From: Rhizobium sophorae
Lineage (GTDB): Bacteria > Pseudomonadota > Alphaproteobacteria > Rhizobiales > Rhizobiaceae
Direction of reading: 5' to 3'
Length of the DNA: 50,469 nucleotides
Assembly: GCF_013087515.1 (NCBI RefSeq)
Contig: NZ_JABFCN010000020.1
Coordinates: 1-50,469, forward strand
A program made the position numbers and the translations under genes. Of this stretch, positions 34,749-42,616 are shown piece after piece. Positions within the stretch are counted from its first letter, which is position 1. Each line of letters starts with the position of its first letter. Under the pieces are notes generated by a model, which saw nothing but the letters and a program-made list of their open reading frames with translations, was not told where the DNA came from and ran no database searches.

Positions 34749-36848
34749 GTGACGGCGGTCAAGACCCAACAGGCGCGCAAGGCGGGCGCAAACAAGAATG
34801 ACATCGCGCTTACGCCCGATGCGATGCCGCTGCGATATGGCGACGATCCCTATGTCTGGGCCTGCTGGCTCTACTACGAAGATGGCATGACCCAAGGCGA
34901 TATCGCCGACGTCATGGGCATCTCGCGCGCCACCGTGAACAGCTACCTGGCCGAAGCCCGCGAGCGCGGCATCGTCAACATTGCCATCGAACCGGCCCGT
35001 CTTGCTTCGCTCACCGTGGCGCAGGCGCTGAAGCGCCATTTCGGTCTGGCTGACTGTCTTGTCGTGCCGAGCGAGGATACAGCGAGGCCGCTGATCGACC
35101 GAATCGGCGTTGCCGGAGCCCAGGCGCTGCATCGTCTCGTCAAATCAGGTGACACGATCGCCGTGTCCTGGGGACGAACGGTGATGGCGATCGCCGAGCG
35201 TGCCGAGATTGGCGGCTTGCAGGATGTGACGGTCGTCCAGGCGACCGGCGGCACACGTGCAAGTTTTGCCTATACGCCAGAGCTCTGCGCCGCCGCCCTC
35301 GCCAATGGCGTTCATGGCAAACTGATCAACCTGTCGGCACCGGCAATCGTCTCAAGCAATATCGTCCGCGAGGCATTCCTGCACGAGCCGCTGATCGAAA
35401 GCCAGTTTCAGGCGCTTGCGGGCGCCAACAAGATGCTGTTCGGTGTCTCGTCGCTTCGGCCGAATTCCACGATCCACACCAGCGGCTTTTTCGAATCCGT
35501 CTCGCTGCAGGACTATCTTGCCAAAGGCGCGGTCGGTGTCGTCTCCGGCCGGTTCATCGATGGCTACGGCCGGCCAATCTCGGGACCTCTTGATGAATGC
35601 ACCATCGGCATTTCGCTGGAGATGCTGAAGAATGTCGATCTGCGCATCGCCGCCGCCGGCGGTTTTGACAAGGTGCCGGCCATTCTTGCGGCCCTGCGTG
35701 GCGGCTATGTCAATGTGCTGATCACGGACGCAGCGACAGGCCGTGGCATTCTGAATGCCGACGGCGTGACTGAGATCGATCAACGGCCGCCGCCGCGCCT
35801 GAGGCCGGACAGCCAGACACCGCTGCCGTCGGCGGCTCGTACACGCGTGAAGAAATTCCTCAACGATCCGGACAAAGTGGTCGAGGAGATGTTGGATGGC
35901 GTGGTCCGCGCGCATCGCAAGTATCTCTCGCCGGTCGACAAGTCGAATCGTGCGCTGGTTGCGCGAGATGGCCCGAGACCGGGCAAGGTCGGCCTGGTCA
36001 TCGGCGGTGGATCCGGACACGAACCGGGATTTTTAGGCTATGTCGGCAAGGGTCTGGCCGATGCCGTTGCAATCGGCAACATTTTTTCCTCTCCGCCTCC
36101 CATCCCCATCCTGCACTGCGCGAAGGCTGCCTCCGGCGGCTCAGGCGTTCTCTTCGTGTATGGCAATTATGCCGGAGACGTGATGAATTTCGAGATGGCG
36201 GCTGAGCTGGCCGAGACGGCGGGAATTCCCGTTCGAACGGTCCTGACCACCGACGACATCACCTCGTCGCCGATCGAGGACCGTGACGGGCGGCGCGGCG
36301 TGGCCGGCAATTTCTTCACGTTCAAGATTGCTGGCGCCGCCTGTGATCGCGGTCTTTCGCTCGATGTCTGCGAAGCCGTGACCCGTAAGGCCAACCTGCG
36401 GACCTACACGGTCGGCGTGGCGCTCGAGCCTTGCTCCATGCCGCAGACTCAGCGCCCGAATTTCGAGATCGGCGCGGAGGATATCGAGTTCGGCATGGGC
36501 ATCCATGGCGAGCCGGGCGTCATGCGCGAGAAGATGATCAGCGCCGATGAGATCGTCGACAGGGTGATGGACCGGATATTCGTCGAGATGAAGGCCGGCA
36601 AAGGCAGCCGCGTCGCCGTCCTCGTCAACTCGTTCGGAGCGACGCCGATGATGGAGCTTTACATTCTGTTCCGACGCGCCGAGCAGCGCTTAAGCGCAAA
36701 GGGCATAGTCATCGAAGCCAATTGGGTTGGGCACTATTGTACATCGCTCGACATGGTCGGGGCTTCGATTTCGATCATGGAACTCGATCAGGAGCTGACG
36801 GAACTCCTCCATCATCCCTGCGACACTGCGGTCTTGAAGGTAACGTAG
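34749..36848 (+). CDS. SorC-type sugar-responsive regulator fused to a DhaK kinase domain
   Basis: The 699-residue protein is taken to start at GTG 34749, 11 bp after GGGAG. Residues about 36-75 form a SorC/DeoR-like helix-turn-helix (MTQGDIADVMGISRATVNSY). Residues about 90-345 form the SorC sugar-binding domain (SGDTIAVSWGRTVMAIAERA, VVSGRFIDGYGRPISGP, VNVLITDAATGRGIL). A short proline-rich linker leads to a full DhaK domain at about 366-699. That domain keeps GGGSGHEP (His424), NYAGDVMN (Asp477) and GIHGEPG (His586), so it should still bind a ketose. The frame is continuous with no sign of frameshift. It lies between DhaL genes. It could be an enzyme that also controls its own operon, or a sensor whose kinase half detects the substrate. 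Confidence 0.93.
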   Translation: MTAVKTQQARKAGANKNDIALTPDAMPLRYGDDPYVWACWLYYEDGMTQGDIADVMGISRATVNSYLAEARERGIVNIAIEPARLASLTVAQALKRHFGLADCLVVPSEDTARPLIDRIGVAGAQALHRLVKSGDTIAVSWGRTVMAIAERAEIGGLQDVTVVQATGGTRASFAYTPELCAAALANGVHGKLINLSAPAIVSSNIVREAFLHEPLIESQFQALAGANKMLFGVSSLRPNSTIHTSGFFESVSLQDYLAKGAVGVVSGRFIDGYGRPISGPLDECTIGISLEMLKNVDLRIAAAGGFDKVPAILAALRGGYVNVLITDAATGRGILNADGVTEIDQRPPPRLRPDSQTPLPSAARTRVKKFLNDPDKVVEEMLDGVVRAHRKYLSPVDKSNRALVARDGPRPGKVGLVIGGGSGHEPGFLGYVGKGLADAVAIGNIFSSPPPIPILHCAKAASGGSGVLFVYGNYAGDVMNFEMAAELAETAGIPVRTVLTTDDITSSPIEDRDGRRGVAGNFFTFKIAGAACDRGLSLDVCEAVTRKANLRTYTVGVALEPCSMPQTQRPNFEIGAEDIEFGMGIHGEPGVMREKMISADEIVDRVMDRIFVEMKAGKGSRVAVLVNSFGATPMMELYILFRRAEQRLSAKGIVIEANWVGHYCTSLDMVGASISIMELDQELTELLHHPCDTAVLKVT

Positions 36849-36900
36849 AAAACGAGTGCGTTCGGTGGCCTGGGCGCGTTTTGAATGAGCAGGAGAAACA

Positions 36901-37548
36901 GTGGCAGAAACCGATGCGCGCAAGCTCAACCGAATGTTCAACCGGCTGTCCAGCCTGATCGCGGCGGAGAAGGATTACCTGACCGAGCTTGACGGCGCGA
37001 TTGGCGACGCCGACCACGGCATCACCATGCTGCTTGGCTTTGGTGCCGTCGCCAGCGAACTGGCACGCTCCGATCTCGACGACATGACGCCTTCGGCTGT
37101 GATGACGATTGCCGCTTCGGTGTTCCTCAATGCCGTCGGGGCGTCGACCGGCCCTCTTTATGCGACAGCGTTTTTGCGCGCAGCAAAGGCGCTGGAATGC
37201 CGCCCGTCTTTGGATGCTGCAGGCCAAGTCGCCATGTTGCAGGCGATAACGCTTGGCATACAGGAACGCGGGAAAGGCCAGCGTGGCGACAAGACGATGC
37301 TCGACACCTGGATTCCGGCCGCCGAGGCAGGCAGCATTGCACTTGCCCGAGAGGTCAGGCCTCCGGAATTTTGGCATGAGGTTGTCGCGGCAGGTGAGGC
37401 CGGCGCGGCGGCAACGCGCTCGATGGTCGCGGTGCGCGGCCGCGCGGCTCGGTTGGGCGAGCGCTCACTTGGCCATGTCGACCCAGGCGCGGCCTCTGCG
37501 GTTCTGGTTCTAAAAGCGATGAGGGAAGTCTTCGGGGATTTGTCGTAA
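36901..37548 (+). CDS. dhaL: Dihydroxyacetone kinase-type nucleotide-binding subunit (DhaL), copy 2
   Basis: The 215-residue protein starts at GTG 36901 behind AGGAGA. It keeps the aspartate cluster LDGAIGDADHGITM, STGPLYATAFLRAAK, RGDKTMLDTWIPAAEA and ARLGERSLGHVDPGAAS. It is clearly diverged from copy 1. It follows the fusion gene by 52 bp and is the natural partner of the DhaK domain in that protein. The pair would then form a second kinase. It may alternatively act as a corepressor-like partner; in E. coli DhaK and DhaL signal to the activator DhaR. Confidence 0.92.
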   Translation: MAETDARKLNRMFNRLSSLIAAEKDYLTELDGAIGDADHGITMLLGFGAVASELARSDLDDMTPSAVMTIAASVFLNAVGASTGPLYATAFLRAAKALECRPSLDAAGQVAMLQAITLGIQERGKGQRGDKTMLDTWIPAAEAGSIALAREVRPPEFWHEVVAAGEAGAAATRSMVAVRGRAARLGERSLGHVDPGAASAVLVLKAMREVFGDLS

Positions 37549-38332
37549 AGCGGAAGACAGCAATTTGGCACTCGCACAAAAATGCACCTTGTCGCGTTTG
37601 TTTGGAAGATATTGAGATTTCAGCTAGCTCAACTGGTCATGATATGCGCCTGGCTCCAGAATGGAAGCCATCCAGCATCGCGGTCGCATAGACGTAACGT
37701 TCGTCGACTAGAGGCGGTGAAGCCCGAAGCCCTCGACCGGCATGAAGCCAAGCGGTGACCTGCAAAGAAGCTCTCGTGACAACTCTCCTTGGACTGGCCG
37801 TGCTCCACCAGGCGTGCCAGCGTTCGTTCTTACTCCCGAACGCATCGAAAAACACGCTGAACGAGCGGCAGGCCGATGCCGGCTGAAAGCTCATATTACG
37901 TCACCAATCCCGTCAAGTCTTTGGAAAGGGCAATCATGCAGGGCTTTCCTCCGCCTGTGCAGAATACCTCCCACCCGAGGGAGGAGATCTGAGGCCTCGA
38001 GACATGTACCGCTGCTTCGGCTTCGCCACCCTTTTATCTTTTTATCTCGCGGCGCTTTCCGGCGGCAGAGCATACGTTCGGGAAGCGTGGCTGAGTGCGA
38101 ACACTAGTGTAAAAAGTGGCCTTGTAGCGACGCGCGACTTGGGCGGATTGATTGAGCGAGTTCCATAAATAGCCGTTACGCCGCACCAATGAGATCACGG
38201 GTTTGCGGCGCGCATCTCTTCAAGACCAATTCTCTTGCTAAAGGCTCCGTCGATAACCGCTAGGTCGCAATGAGTCGCGGTTCAGCTGGCAAATCGTCCC
38301 AGACAAGTGCTCGCGCAGCAGAATTCAGCGGC
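37549..38332. other. Long intergenic region with decayed DNA
   Basis: Apart from a possible LVIVD-repeat remnant near 37640-37750 (listed separately) I recognise no gene here. Open frames at 37742-38107 (plus) and 37637-37894 (minus) have no family signature. A perfect 10-bp palindrome ACACTAGTGT lies at about 38100-38109. There is no clear terminator for the kinase operon. Confidence 0.4.
37640..37750 (-). pseudogene. Possible LVIVD-repeat protein fragment
   Basis: The minus strand reads GFGLHRL, then after a frameshift VDERYVYATAMLDGFHSGA. This resembles the GxHRxWWVDxRYxYxSAxxDGF repeat of LVIVD-repeat proteins. Only one repeat is seen and it is broken. The call is tentative. Confidence 0.35.
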
Positions 38333-38575
38333 CTACTCCTTAGCAAGTCGGCCCAGGGCGTCCAAAGGATCAAAGTTTAGTATTCTCGCCAGCTCGAGGA
38401 ACTCGATCACGTCGACGCGACGTTGGCCGCTCTCCAATCGGGCGACAAACGACTGGTATTCGCCAAGTTTGTCAGCAAGCTCCGTCTGCGTGAGACCTGA
38501 TGCCTCCCGCTTCTCGACCAGCAGCGCTATCAGCGCTCTATGCCTTTCCGTGCCGAGCGTCTTCGCCACGTTCAC
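38333..38575 (-). CDS. Small XRE-family helix-turn-helix regulator
   Basis: The 80-residue protein is almost entirely one XRE/Cro-type domain: LIALLVEKREASGLTQTELA, DKLGEYQSFVARLESGQRRV and DVIEFLELARILNFDPLDAL. Such small XRE proteins act as repressors or as antitoxins. It is divergent from the LysR gene, with a 96-bp shared region holding dyads. No partner toxin gene is evident. Confidence 0.87.
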   Translation of the reverse strand: MNVAKTLGTERHRALIALLVEKREASGLTQTELADKLGEYQSFVARLESGQRRVDVIEFLELARILNFDPLDALGRLAKE

Positions 38576-38619
38576 CCACCTTGCCTAAGATGGGGTCTTC
38601 GATTATATCTGATTTCCAG

Positions 38620-38638
38620 TTATCTTAAATTCAGATAA
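38620..38638. promoter_or_regulatory. Dyad in the XRE-LysR divergent region
   Basis: TTATCTTAAATTCAGATAA has 6-bp arms (TTATCT and AGATAA) around a 7-bp AT-rich centre. A further ATCTGA at 38607-38612 pairs with TCAGAT at 38631-38636. Overlapping dyads of this kind fit operators for the XRE or LysR protein. Confidence 0.45.
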
Positions 38639-38671
38639 TGTGCTTAATCCTCACGTCGATCGAGGAACCCC

Positions 38672-39562
38672 ATGGAACTACGTCAGCTCTCCTACTTCGT
38701 CGCGGTGGCCGAGGAACTGCACTTCGGCCGGGCGGCCGCCAAGGTGCGCATCGCCCAACCGGCGCTCAGCAATCATGTGCAGGCACTGGAGCGGGAACTC
38801 GGCTGTGCGCTGTTCATCCGCTCGACCAGGCGGGTGGAACTGACCAGGGCAGGGGAGATCTTCCACGAGCGCTGCGTCGGGATCCTGAGCGAGGTCGATC
38901 TGTCGGCCGAGATCACCAGGGCGGTAGCCGGCAAGACGATCCGGCAGATCAGGATCGGCACCGTCTATCCGGCCACCACCGGCGTGCTGCCGGCGTTTCT
39001 TTCAAAGATCGCCCGCAAATACCCGGATATCCGCATCCATATATCGAGCGGCAACACCGGCGACATCATCCGCGGCCTGGAAAACGGCCAGATCAATCTC
39101 GGCTTCATCAGACCGGTGGAAAACATCGGTTCGTTGCGCTTCTCCTCGATCGCCCATGAGCGCTACCTGCTGGCGGTCGCCAGGACCAACCGCCTGGCGG
39201 ATCAGGCGGAGATTTCCATTGACGATCTGCGTCCGGAAAGGATCATCGCCTTCAATCGCCAGAACCTCTCCTATACCGAGCGGTACTTCAACGAGAAGTT
39301 CGAGGAATACGATCTGACCCGCAATATCGCCTATAGCTGCGACGACACCTATTCGCTGGTGTCGCTGGTCTCGGCCGGCCTTGGCATCGGCTTTGCGCCG
39401 GAATGGACCGAGGGCTTGCCGAACCGGGCCTTCGAGCTGAAGGCGGTGAGAGGCATCGACTTCCGGATCGGGCTTGGTGTCGCCTGGAACAAGGAGGACC
39501 CGACCGCCTCGCGCGACGACATCGTCGATATCGCGAGGTCGTTGGCGCGGCCGGGTCGGTGA
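38672..39562 (+). CDS. LysR-family transcriptional regulator
   Basis: The 296-residue protein has the LysR winged helix at residues 1-60 (MELRQLSYFVAVAEELHFGR, then AAAKVRIAQPALSNHVQALE). A two-lobe effector domain follows (IRIGTVYPATTGVLPAFLSK, LVSAGLGIGFAPEW). It belongs to the CatR/BenM-like group by its N-terminal spelling, which often senses aromatic acids. No catabolic gene is adjacent, so its target is unknown. Its own start lies 96 bp from the divergent XRE start. Confidence 0.93.
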   Translation: MELRQLSYFVAVAEELHFGRAAAKVRIAQPALSNHVQALERELGCALFIRSTRRVELTRAGEIFHERCVGILSEVDLSAEITRAVAGKTIRQIRIGTVYPATTGVLPAFLSKIARKYPDIRIHISSGNTGDIIRGLENGQINLGFIRPVENIGSLRFSSIAHERYLLAVARTNRLADQAEISIDDLRPERIIAFNRQNLSYTERYFNEKFEEYDLTRNIAYSCDDTYSLVSLVSAGLGIGFAPEWTEGLPNRAFELKAVRGIDFRIGLGVAWNKEDPTASRDDIVDIARSLARPGR

Positions 39563-39917
39563 GGCGAGGGAGCCCACGGGTGCGCCCAAGCGGAACGGCT
39601 TGCCGGGGGCAGTTGGTCCCGGGTTCCGCTCGTTGCGAGCGGCGCTTTGCTAACCCTCCTGCGGCTACCCTTTTAACCGGTCAAGCCGTGCGCGAACTGG
39701 CGCCGGCGCGGACGCGCCTTCGCCTGGTATGCTCATTGTTTGGAGGGGTGGTCTCGCCGTGGCGGGCACGACGGCATCGCAAGAGGGCCGGCAGCCAGCC
39801 GTCCGTCAATCCGGCGACTGACCTTACAGAATCTAGCGGGCGGGCTTGTCCGGACCGCGGCGTAAAAACATGCGCAGCGAAGACCCGCAACGAAGACACG
39901 GTAGCCACGACCGGCTT
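39563..39917. other. Intergenic region with a hairpin after LysR
   Basis: CCGCTCG (39626-39632) and CGAGCGG (39636-39642) form a perfect 7-bp stem with a 3-nt loop about 64 bp after the LysR stop, followed by CGCTTTGCT. It may end the LysR transcript. The remaining 270 bp show no gene I can identify. Confidence 0.45.
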
Positions 39918-41003
39918 CTAGGATCCGCTCACGCGTGCCTTAACCGTACGCTCCAAGCCACCGCTCCTGACAGTTAGCTCGATTTGCGAGCCAACGGGCG
40001 TCAGCCCGATGCGATTGCGCAGATCAGCAGCCCCATGAACCGGCCGACCATCGACAGCCGCCACCACGTCGCCCGGTTTCAAACCAGCACCAGCGGCCGG
40101 AGATCCCTGCTCTACCGCCGCAATAAGTGCGCCGCCCGCGTCATCCAGTCCGAGCGAAGCTGCCATATCGGAATCAATATCCTGGATCGCAACGCCCAGC
40201 TTGCCGCGAACGACCTCGCCATGTTGGATCAGCTGGGTCATCACCAATCTTGCGATCTTACTCGGCACGGCAAAGCCGATCCCGATGTTACCGCCAGCCG
40301 GGCTGAGGATCGCGGAGTTGATACCGGCAAGCCGCCCGTCAAACGTAACAAGCGCTCCACCCGAGTTGCCTGGATTGATTGAAGCGTCCGTCTGGATAAA
40401 ATCCTCATAACCTTCGCGGCTGAGACCGCTTCGGCCAAGTGCGCTGACGATGCCCGATGTAACAGTCTGCCCGAGGCCGAACGGATTGCCGATCGCCACT
40501 ACATAATCGCCGACGCGCAATGCGTCTGAATCCCCAAAAGGCAACGCTGTCAGATTGCGAGCCGGTATCTGGAGCACTGCGATATCGGTACCCTTGTCGG
40601 AGCCGACAAGCTTTGCATCCAGCCGCCTTCCATCCTTGAGCGTCACGAGGATCTTACGGGCATTGGCGACGACATGGTGGTTCGTCAACACGTAGCCCCG
40701 CGTCGCATCGACAATAACCCCCGATCCGGCGCTCAGACGAGGTTCCGCCTGAGGCTTATCCGGAAGGTTGAAGTACCGTCGAAAATAGGGGTCACTGTAC
40801 AGCGGGTTATCCTCTTCGGGCGCCTGTGAGACAACCGAGATGTTGACGACTGCCGGCGTTACCTTCTCCAGCATCGGAGCAAGCGTCGGCACGCTGCCGC
40901 CGATCCCGGGAACGAACTGCGCCTGCGCGGGAAAGCCGCCAATGAGCAGGGAGACGGTAAAGACGATGATCAATGGCCTGATGAGCCTTACGAACGCAGA
41001 CAT
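39918..41003 (-). CDS. HtrA/DegS-like trypsin-type serine protease with one PDZ domain
   Basis: The 361-residue protein has an N-terminal hydrophobic segment (LIIVFTVSLLIGGFPAQAQ) that acts as signal or anchor. The protease domain has the catalytic triad His110 (TNHHVV), Asp140 (GTDIAV) and Ser214 (NPGNSGGAL). A single PDZ domain covers about residues 262-355 (GKLGVAIQDIDSDMAASLGL). One PDZ and this length match DegS or short DegQ forms rather than DegP, which has two. It works in the periplasm on misfolded proteins. It lies 66 bp downstream of an Hsp20 gene with a terminator between them. Confidence 0.92.
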   Translation of the reverse strand: MSAFVRLIRPLIIVFTVSLLIGGFPAQAQFVPGIGGSVPTLAPMLEKVTPAVVNISVVSQAPEEDNPLYSDPYFRRYFNLPDKPQAEPRLSAGSGVIVDATRGYVLTNHHVVANARKILVTLKDGRRLDAKLVGSDKGTDIAVLQIPARNLTALPFGDSDALRVGDYVVAIGNPFGLGQTVTSGIVSALGRSGLSREGYEDFIQTDASINPGNSGGALVTFDGRLAGINSAILSPAGGNIGIGFAVPSKIARLVMTQLIQHGEVVRGKLGVAIQDIDSDMAASLGLDDAGGALIAAVEQGSPAAGAGLKPGDVVAAVDGRPVHGAADLRNRIGLTPVGSQIELTVRSGGLERTVKARVSGS

Positions 41004-41037
41004 GGTTCTTCCTTCGTTTCTAACAGACTGACGCAGA

Positions 41038-41067
41038 AAAAAGCCGGAGGGCTTCCTCCGGCTTTTT
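41038..41067 (-). terminator. Strong bidirectional rho-independent terminator
   Basis: A perfect 13-bp stem (41038-41050 and 41055-41067) with GCTT/AAGC loop has A/T runs on both ends. It ends the minus-strand Hsp20 transcript just after its stop codon at 41070. Confidence 0.9.
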
Positions 41068-41069
41068 CC

Positions 41070-41579
41070 TTAATGTTTGATCGCGATGCGCTTGACCTGT
41101 GATTGCGCCTTCTCGTCCTTGGGCAAGGTTACGGTCAGTACGCCGTTTCGGAAGCGTGCATCGACCTCGTCTTCCCTGACTTCGACACCGAGCGGGATAC
41201 GGCGCTCGAAGCGACCGTAGTAGCGCTCAGTAAACTGGCGATCCTTGTCTTCGGTCTCCGAGCGCTTCTCGCCTTTCAGCGTCAGCACGCCGTCATCGAG
41301 CAAAATCTCGATGTCCTTCTCCTCCAGACCGGGTACTTCCGCCGTAATCCTGATCTCCTTGTCAGTGTCGGAGATCTCGACGCTCGGCCAGCCGGAACTG
41401 AGGCCAGAGGGGCCCGCAAACGACGGCAACCCGGAGCCGAAGCCGCGGAAGACATCGTCGAACAGGCGGTTTACCTCGCGATGCAGCGACAGGAAGGGAT
41501 CACGGTCGTCATCGCGCGGAAGACCCGGAACCTGATTGCCATTGCTCCGGCCCCAGGGAATCAAATCACGAACACTCAT
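41070..41579 (-). CDS. Hsp20-family small heat shock protein
   Basis: The 169-residue protein has an N-terminal region with DPFLSLHREVNRLFDDVFRG and an alpha-crystallin domain at about 65-160: VEISDTDKEIRITAEVPGLE, then LTLKGEKRSE, and FRNGVLTVTLPK with the conserved GVL motif. It is an ATP-independent holdase. It is unlike the IbpA-type Hsp20 genes nearby (41677 and 49958) and has no ROSE-like leader that I can see. It follows the frameshifted Hsp20 gene by 97 bp in the same direction. Confidence 0.94.
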   Translation of the reverse strand: MSVRDLIPWGRSNGNQVPGLPRDDDRDPFLSLHREVNRLFDDVFRGFGSGLPSFAGPSGLSSGWPSVEISDTDKEIRITAEVPGLEEKDIEILLDDGVLTLKGEKRSETEDKDRQFTERYYGRFERRIPLGVEVREDEVDARFRNGVLTVTLPKDEKAQSQVKRIAIKH

Positions 41580-41676
41580 GTTTCTTCTCCTTATCTTGTG
41601 GTTCAGGCGGCAAAGCCTCGCTGCTGGCGCCGAGCATCCCCGGCGCCCTTTGCGGGCATTCGCACTGACGGAAGGC

Positions 41677-42154
41677 TTAAGCCGCTTCCTTGCTGGCTTC
41701 GATCTGCTTGGTCTCAGTCGTAGGCAGCGCCTCGCCGGTGCTGATCGCGATCTGTCGCGGTTTCATCTCTTCGGGGATTTCGCGCTTGAGATCGATGGTC
41801 AGCAGACCGTTGACGAGGCCAGCACCGACGACCTTGACCTGGTCGGCAATTTCGAACCGGCGCTGGAACGAGCGGCCAGCGATGCCGCGATGCATATACT
41901 GAACATCGTCAGCATTTGCCTTCTGGCCCGACACGAAGAGCATGTTCTGCTCCTGCGTGATCGTCAGTTCGTCCTGCGTGAAGCCCGCCACAGCCATGGC
42001 AATGCGATACGCGTCCTCACCCGGACTTGACGATGTCGTAGGGCGGCCAGTTGTCGACCGTGTCGGCGCGGCTTGCAGCCTCGAGCACGTTCAGCATTCG
42101 GTCGAAGCCGATGCTCGACCGGAACAGGGGAGAAAAATCGAGGTTTGTCCTCAT
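41677..42154 (-). pseudogene. IbpA-type Hsp20 gene with a single-base frameshift
   Basis: Codons from ATG 42154 (MRTNLDFSPLFRSSIGFDRM) run to PPYDIVKSG and then hit TGA. The missing continuation GEDAYRIAMAVAGFTQDELT starts in the next frame and runs to 41677. The intact paralogue at 49958 shows the expected join. The change is one extra C in the plus-strand CCC run at 42020-42022. The second half has an internal ATG at 41997 that could give a truncated product. It may be a true pseudogene or a sequencing error. The ROSE-type leader upstream is intact. Confidence 0.85.
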
Positions 42155-42217
42155 AACCATATCCTCCTTGTAAGCAACATGGATACAAGGAGGCGCCAAG
42201 AGCACATGGCGCCTCCT
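42155..42217 (-). promoter_or_regulatory. ROSE-type RNA thermometer of the frameshifted Hsp20 gene
   Basis: The leader has a perfect 10-bp hairpin (42188-42197 with 42208-42217), then ATCCATGTTGCTT facing AAGGAGGATATGG. The TTGCT block opposite the GGAGG ribosome-binding site is the hallmark of rhizobial ROSE elements, which melt on heating to free the site. The same layout precedes the Hsp20 gene at 49958. Confidence 0.75.
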
Positions 42218-42255
42218 GGACCTGTCGATCCCCATTGGGCGATCGAACAATATTA

Positions 42256-42283
42256 ATATAATTCAATCGCTTGCAGTTTCAAG
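42256..42283 (-). promoter_or_regulatory. Heat-shock (RpoH-like) promoter candidate
   Basis: On the minus strand CTTGAA (42283-42278) is followed after 16 bp by TTATAT (42261-42256). This fits the CTTG-type -35 box and AT-rich -10 box of alphaproteobacterial RpoH promoters. It lies just upstream of the ROSE leader. Confidence 0.5.
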
Positions 42284-42360
42284 AACTTTGGATTTGACCA
42301 GTGGAAAAATTGATTTTTTTGTTTGGGCCACCAGATTCCTGCGATGAAACAAAAGGAGCA

Positions 42361-42588
42361 ATGGGTATGACAATGACCTCCGAAGACGTCATCGACATCC
42401 TCGGACCTGTCGACGAAACTTTGATAGCTGAAGTGGTGGCGACTGGTGCCAGTCAGGCTGAACTGGCGGAAGCTTTCGCATGGGTCAACAATGACGAAGC
42501 GTTGATGAATGAACGACGGCCGCCACCCACGGGCAGAATCGCCTTGTTGGTTGATCTTCTGGTCTCAGACGACGAGGAACTGGACTAG
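42361..42588 (+). CDS. Small conserved-looking protein of unknown function
   Basis: The 75-residue acidic protein starts at ATG 42361 behind AAAGGAG; an earlier in-frame start at 42301 lacks a ribosome-binding site. Helical parts (TSEDVIDILGPVDETLIAEV, SQAELAEAFAWVNNDEALM) end in an acidic tail. I recognise no domain. It is a lone plus-strand gene between minus-strand stress genes. Good codon use and ribosome-binding site suggest it is real. Confidence 0.65.
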   Translation: MGMTMTSEDVIDILGPVDETLIAEVVATGASQAELAEAFAWVNNDEALMNERRPPPTGRIALLVDLLVSDDEELD

Positions 42589-42616
42589 GCAAGACGCCTG
42601 TCTGGAAGCGGCTTGC

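Noticed and set aside
38100..38109. Palindrome ACACTAGTGT considered as an operator
   Set aside because: There is no adjacent promoter or gene start that it could control, and a 10-bp palindrome may occur by chance.
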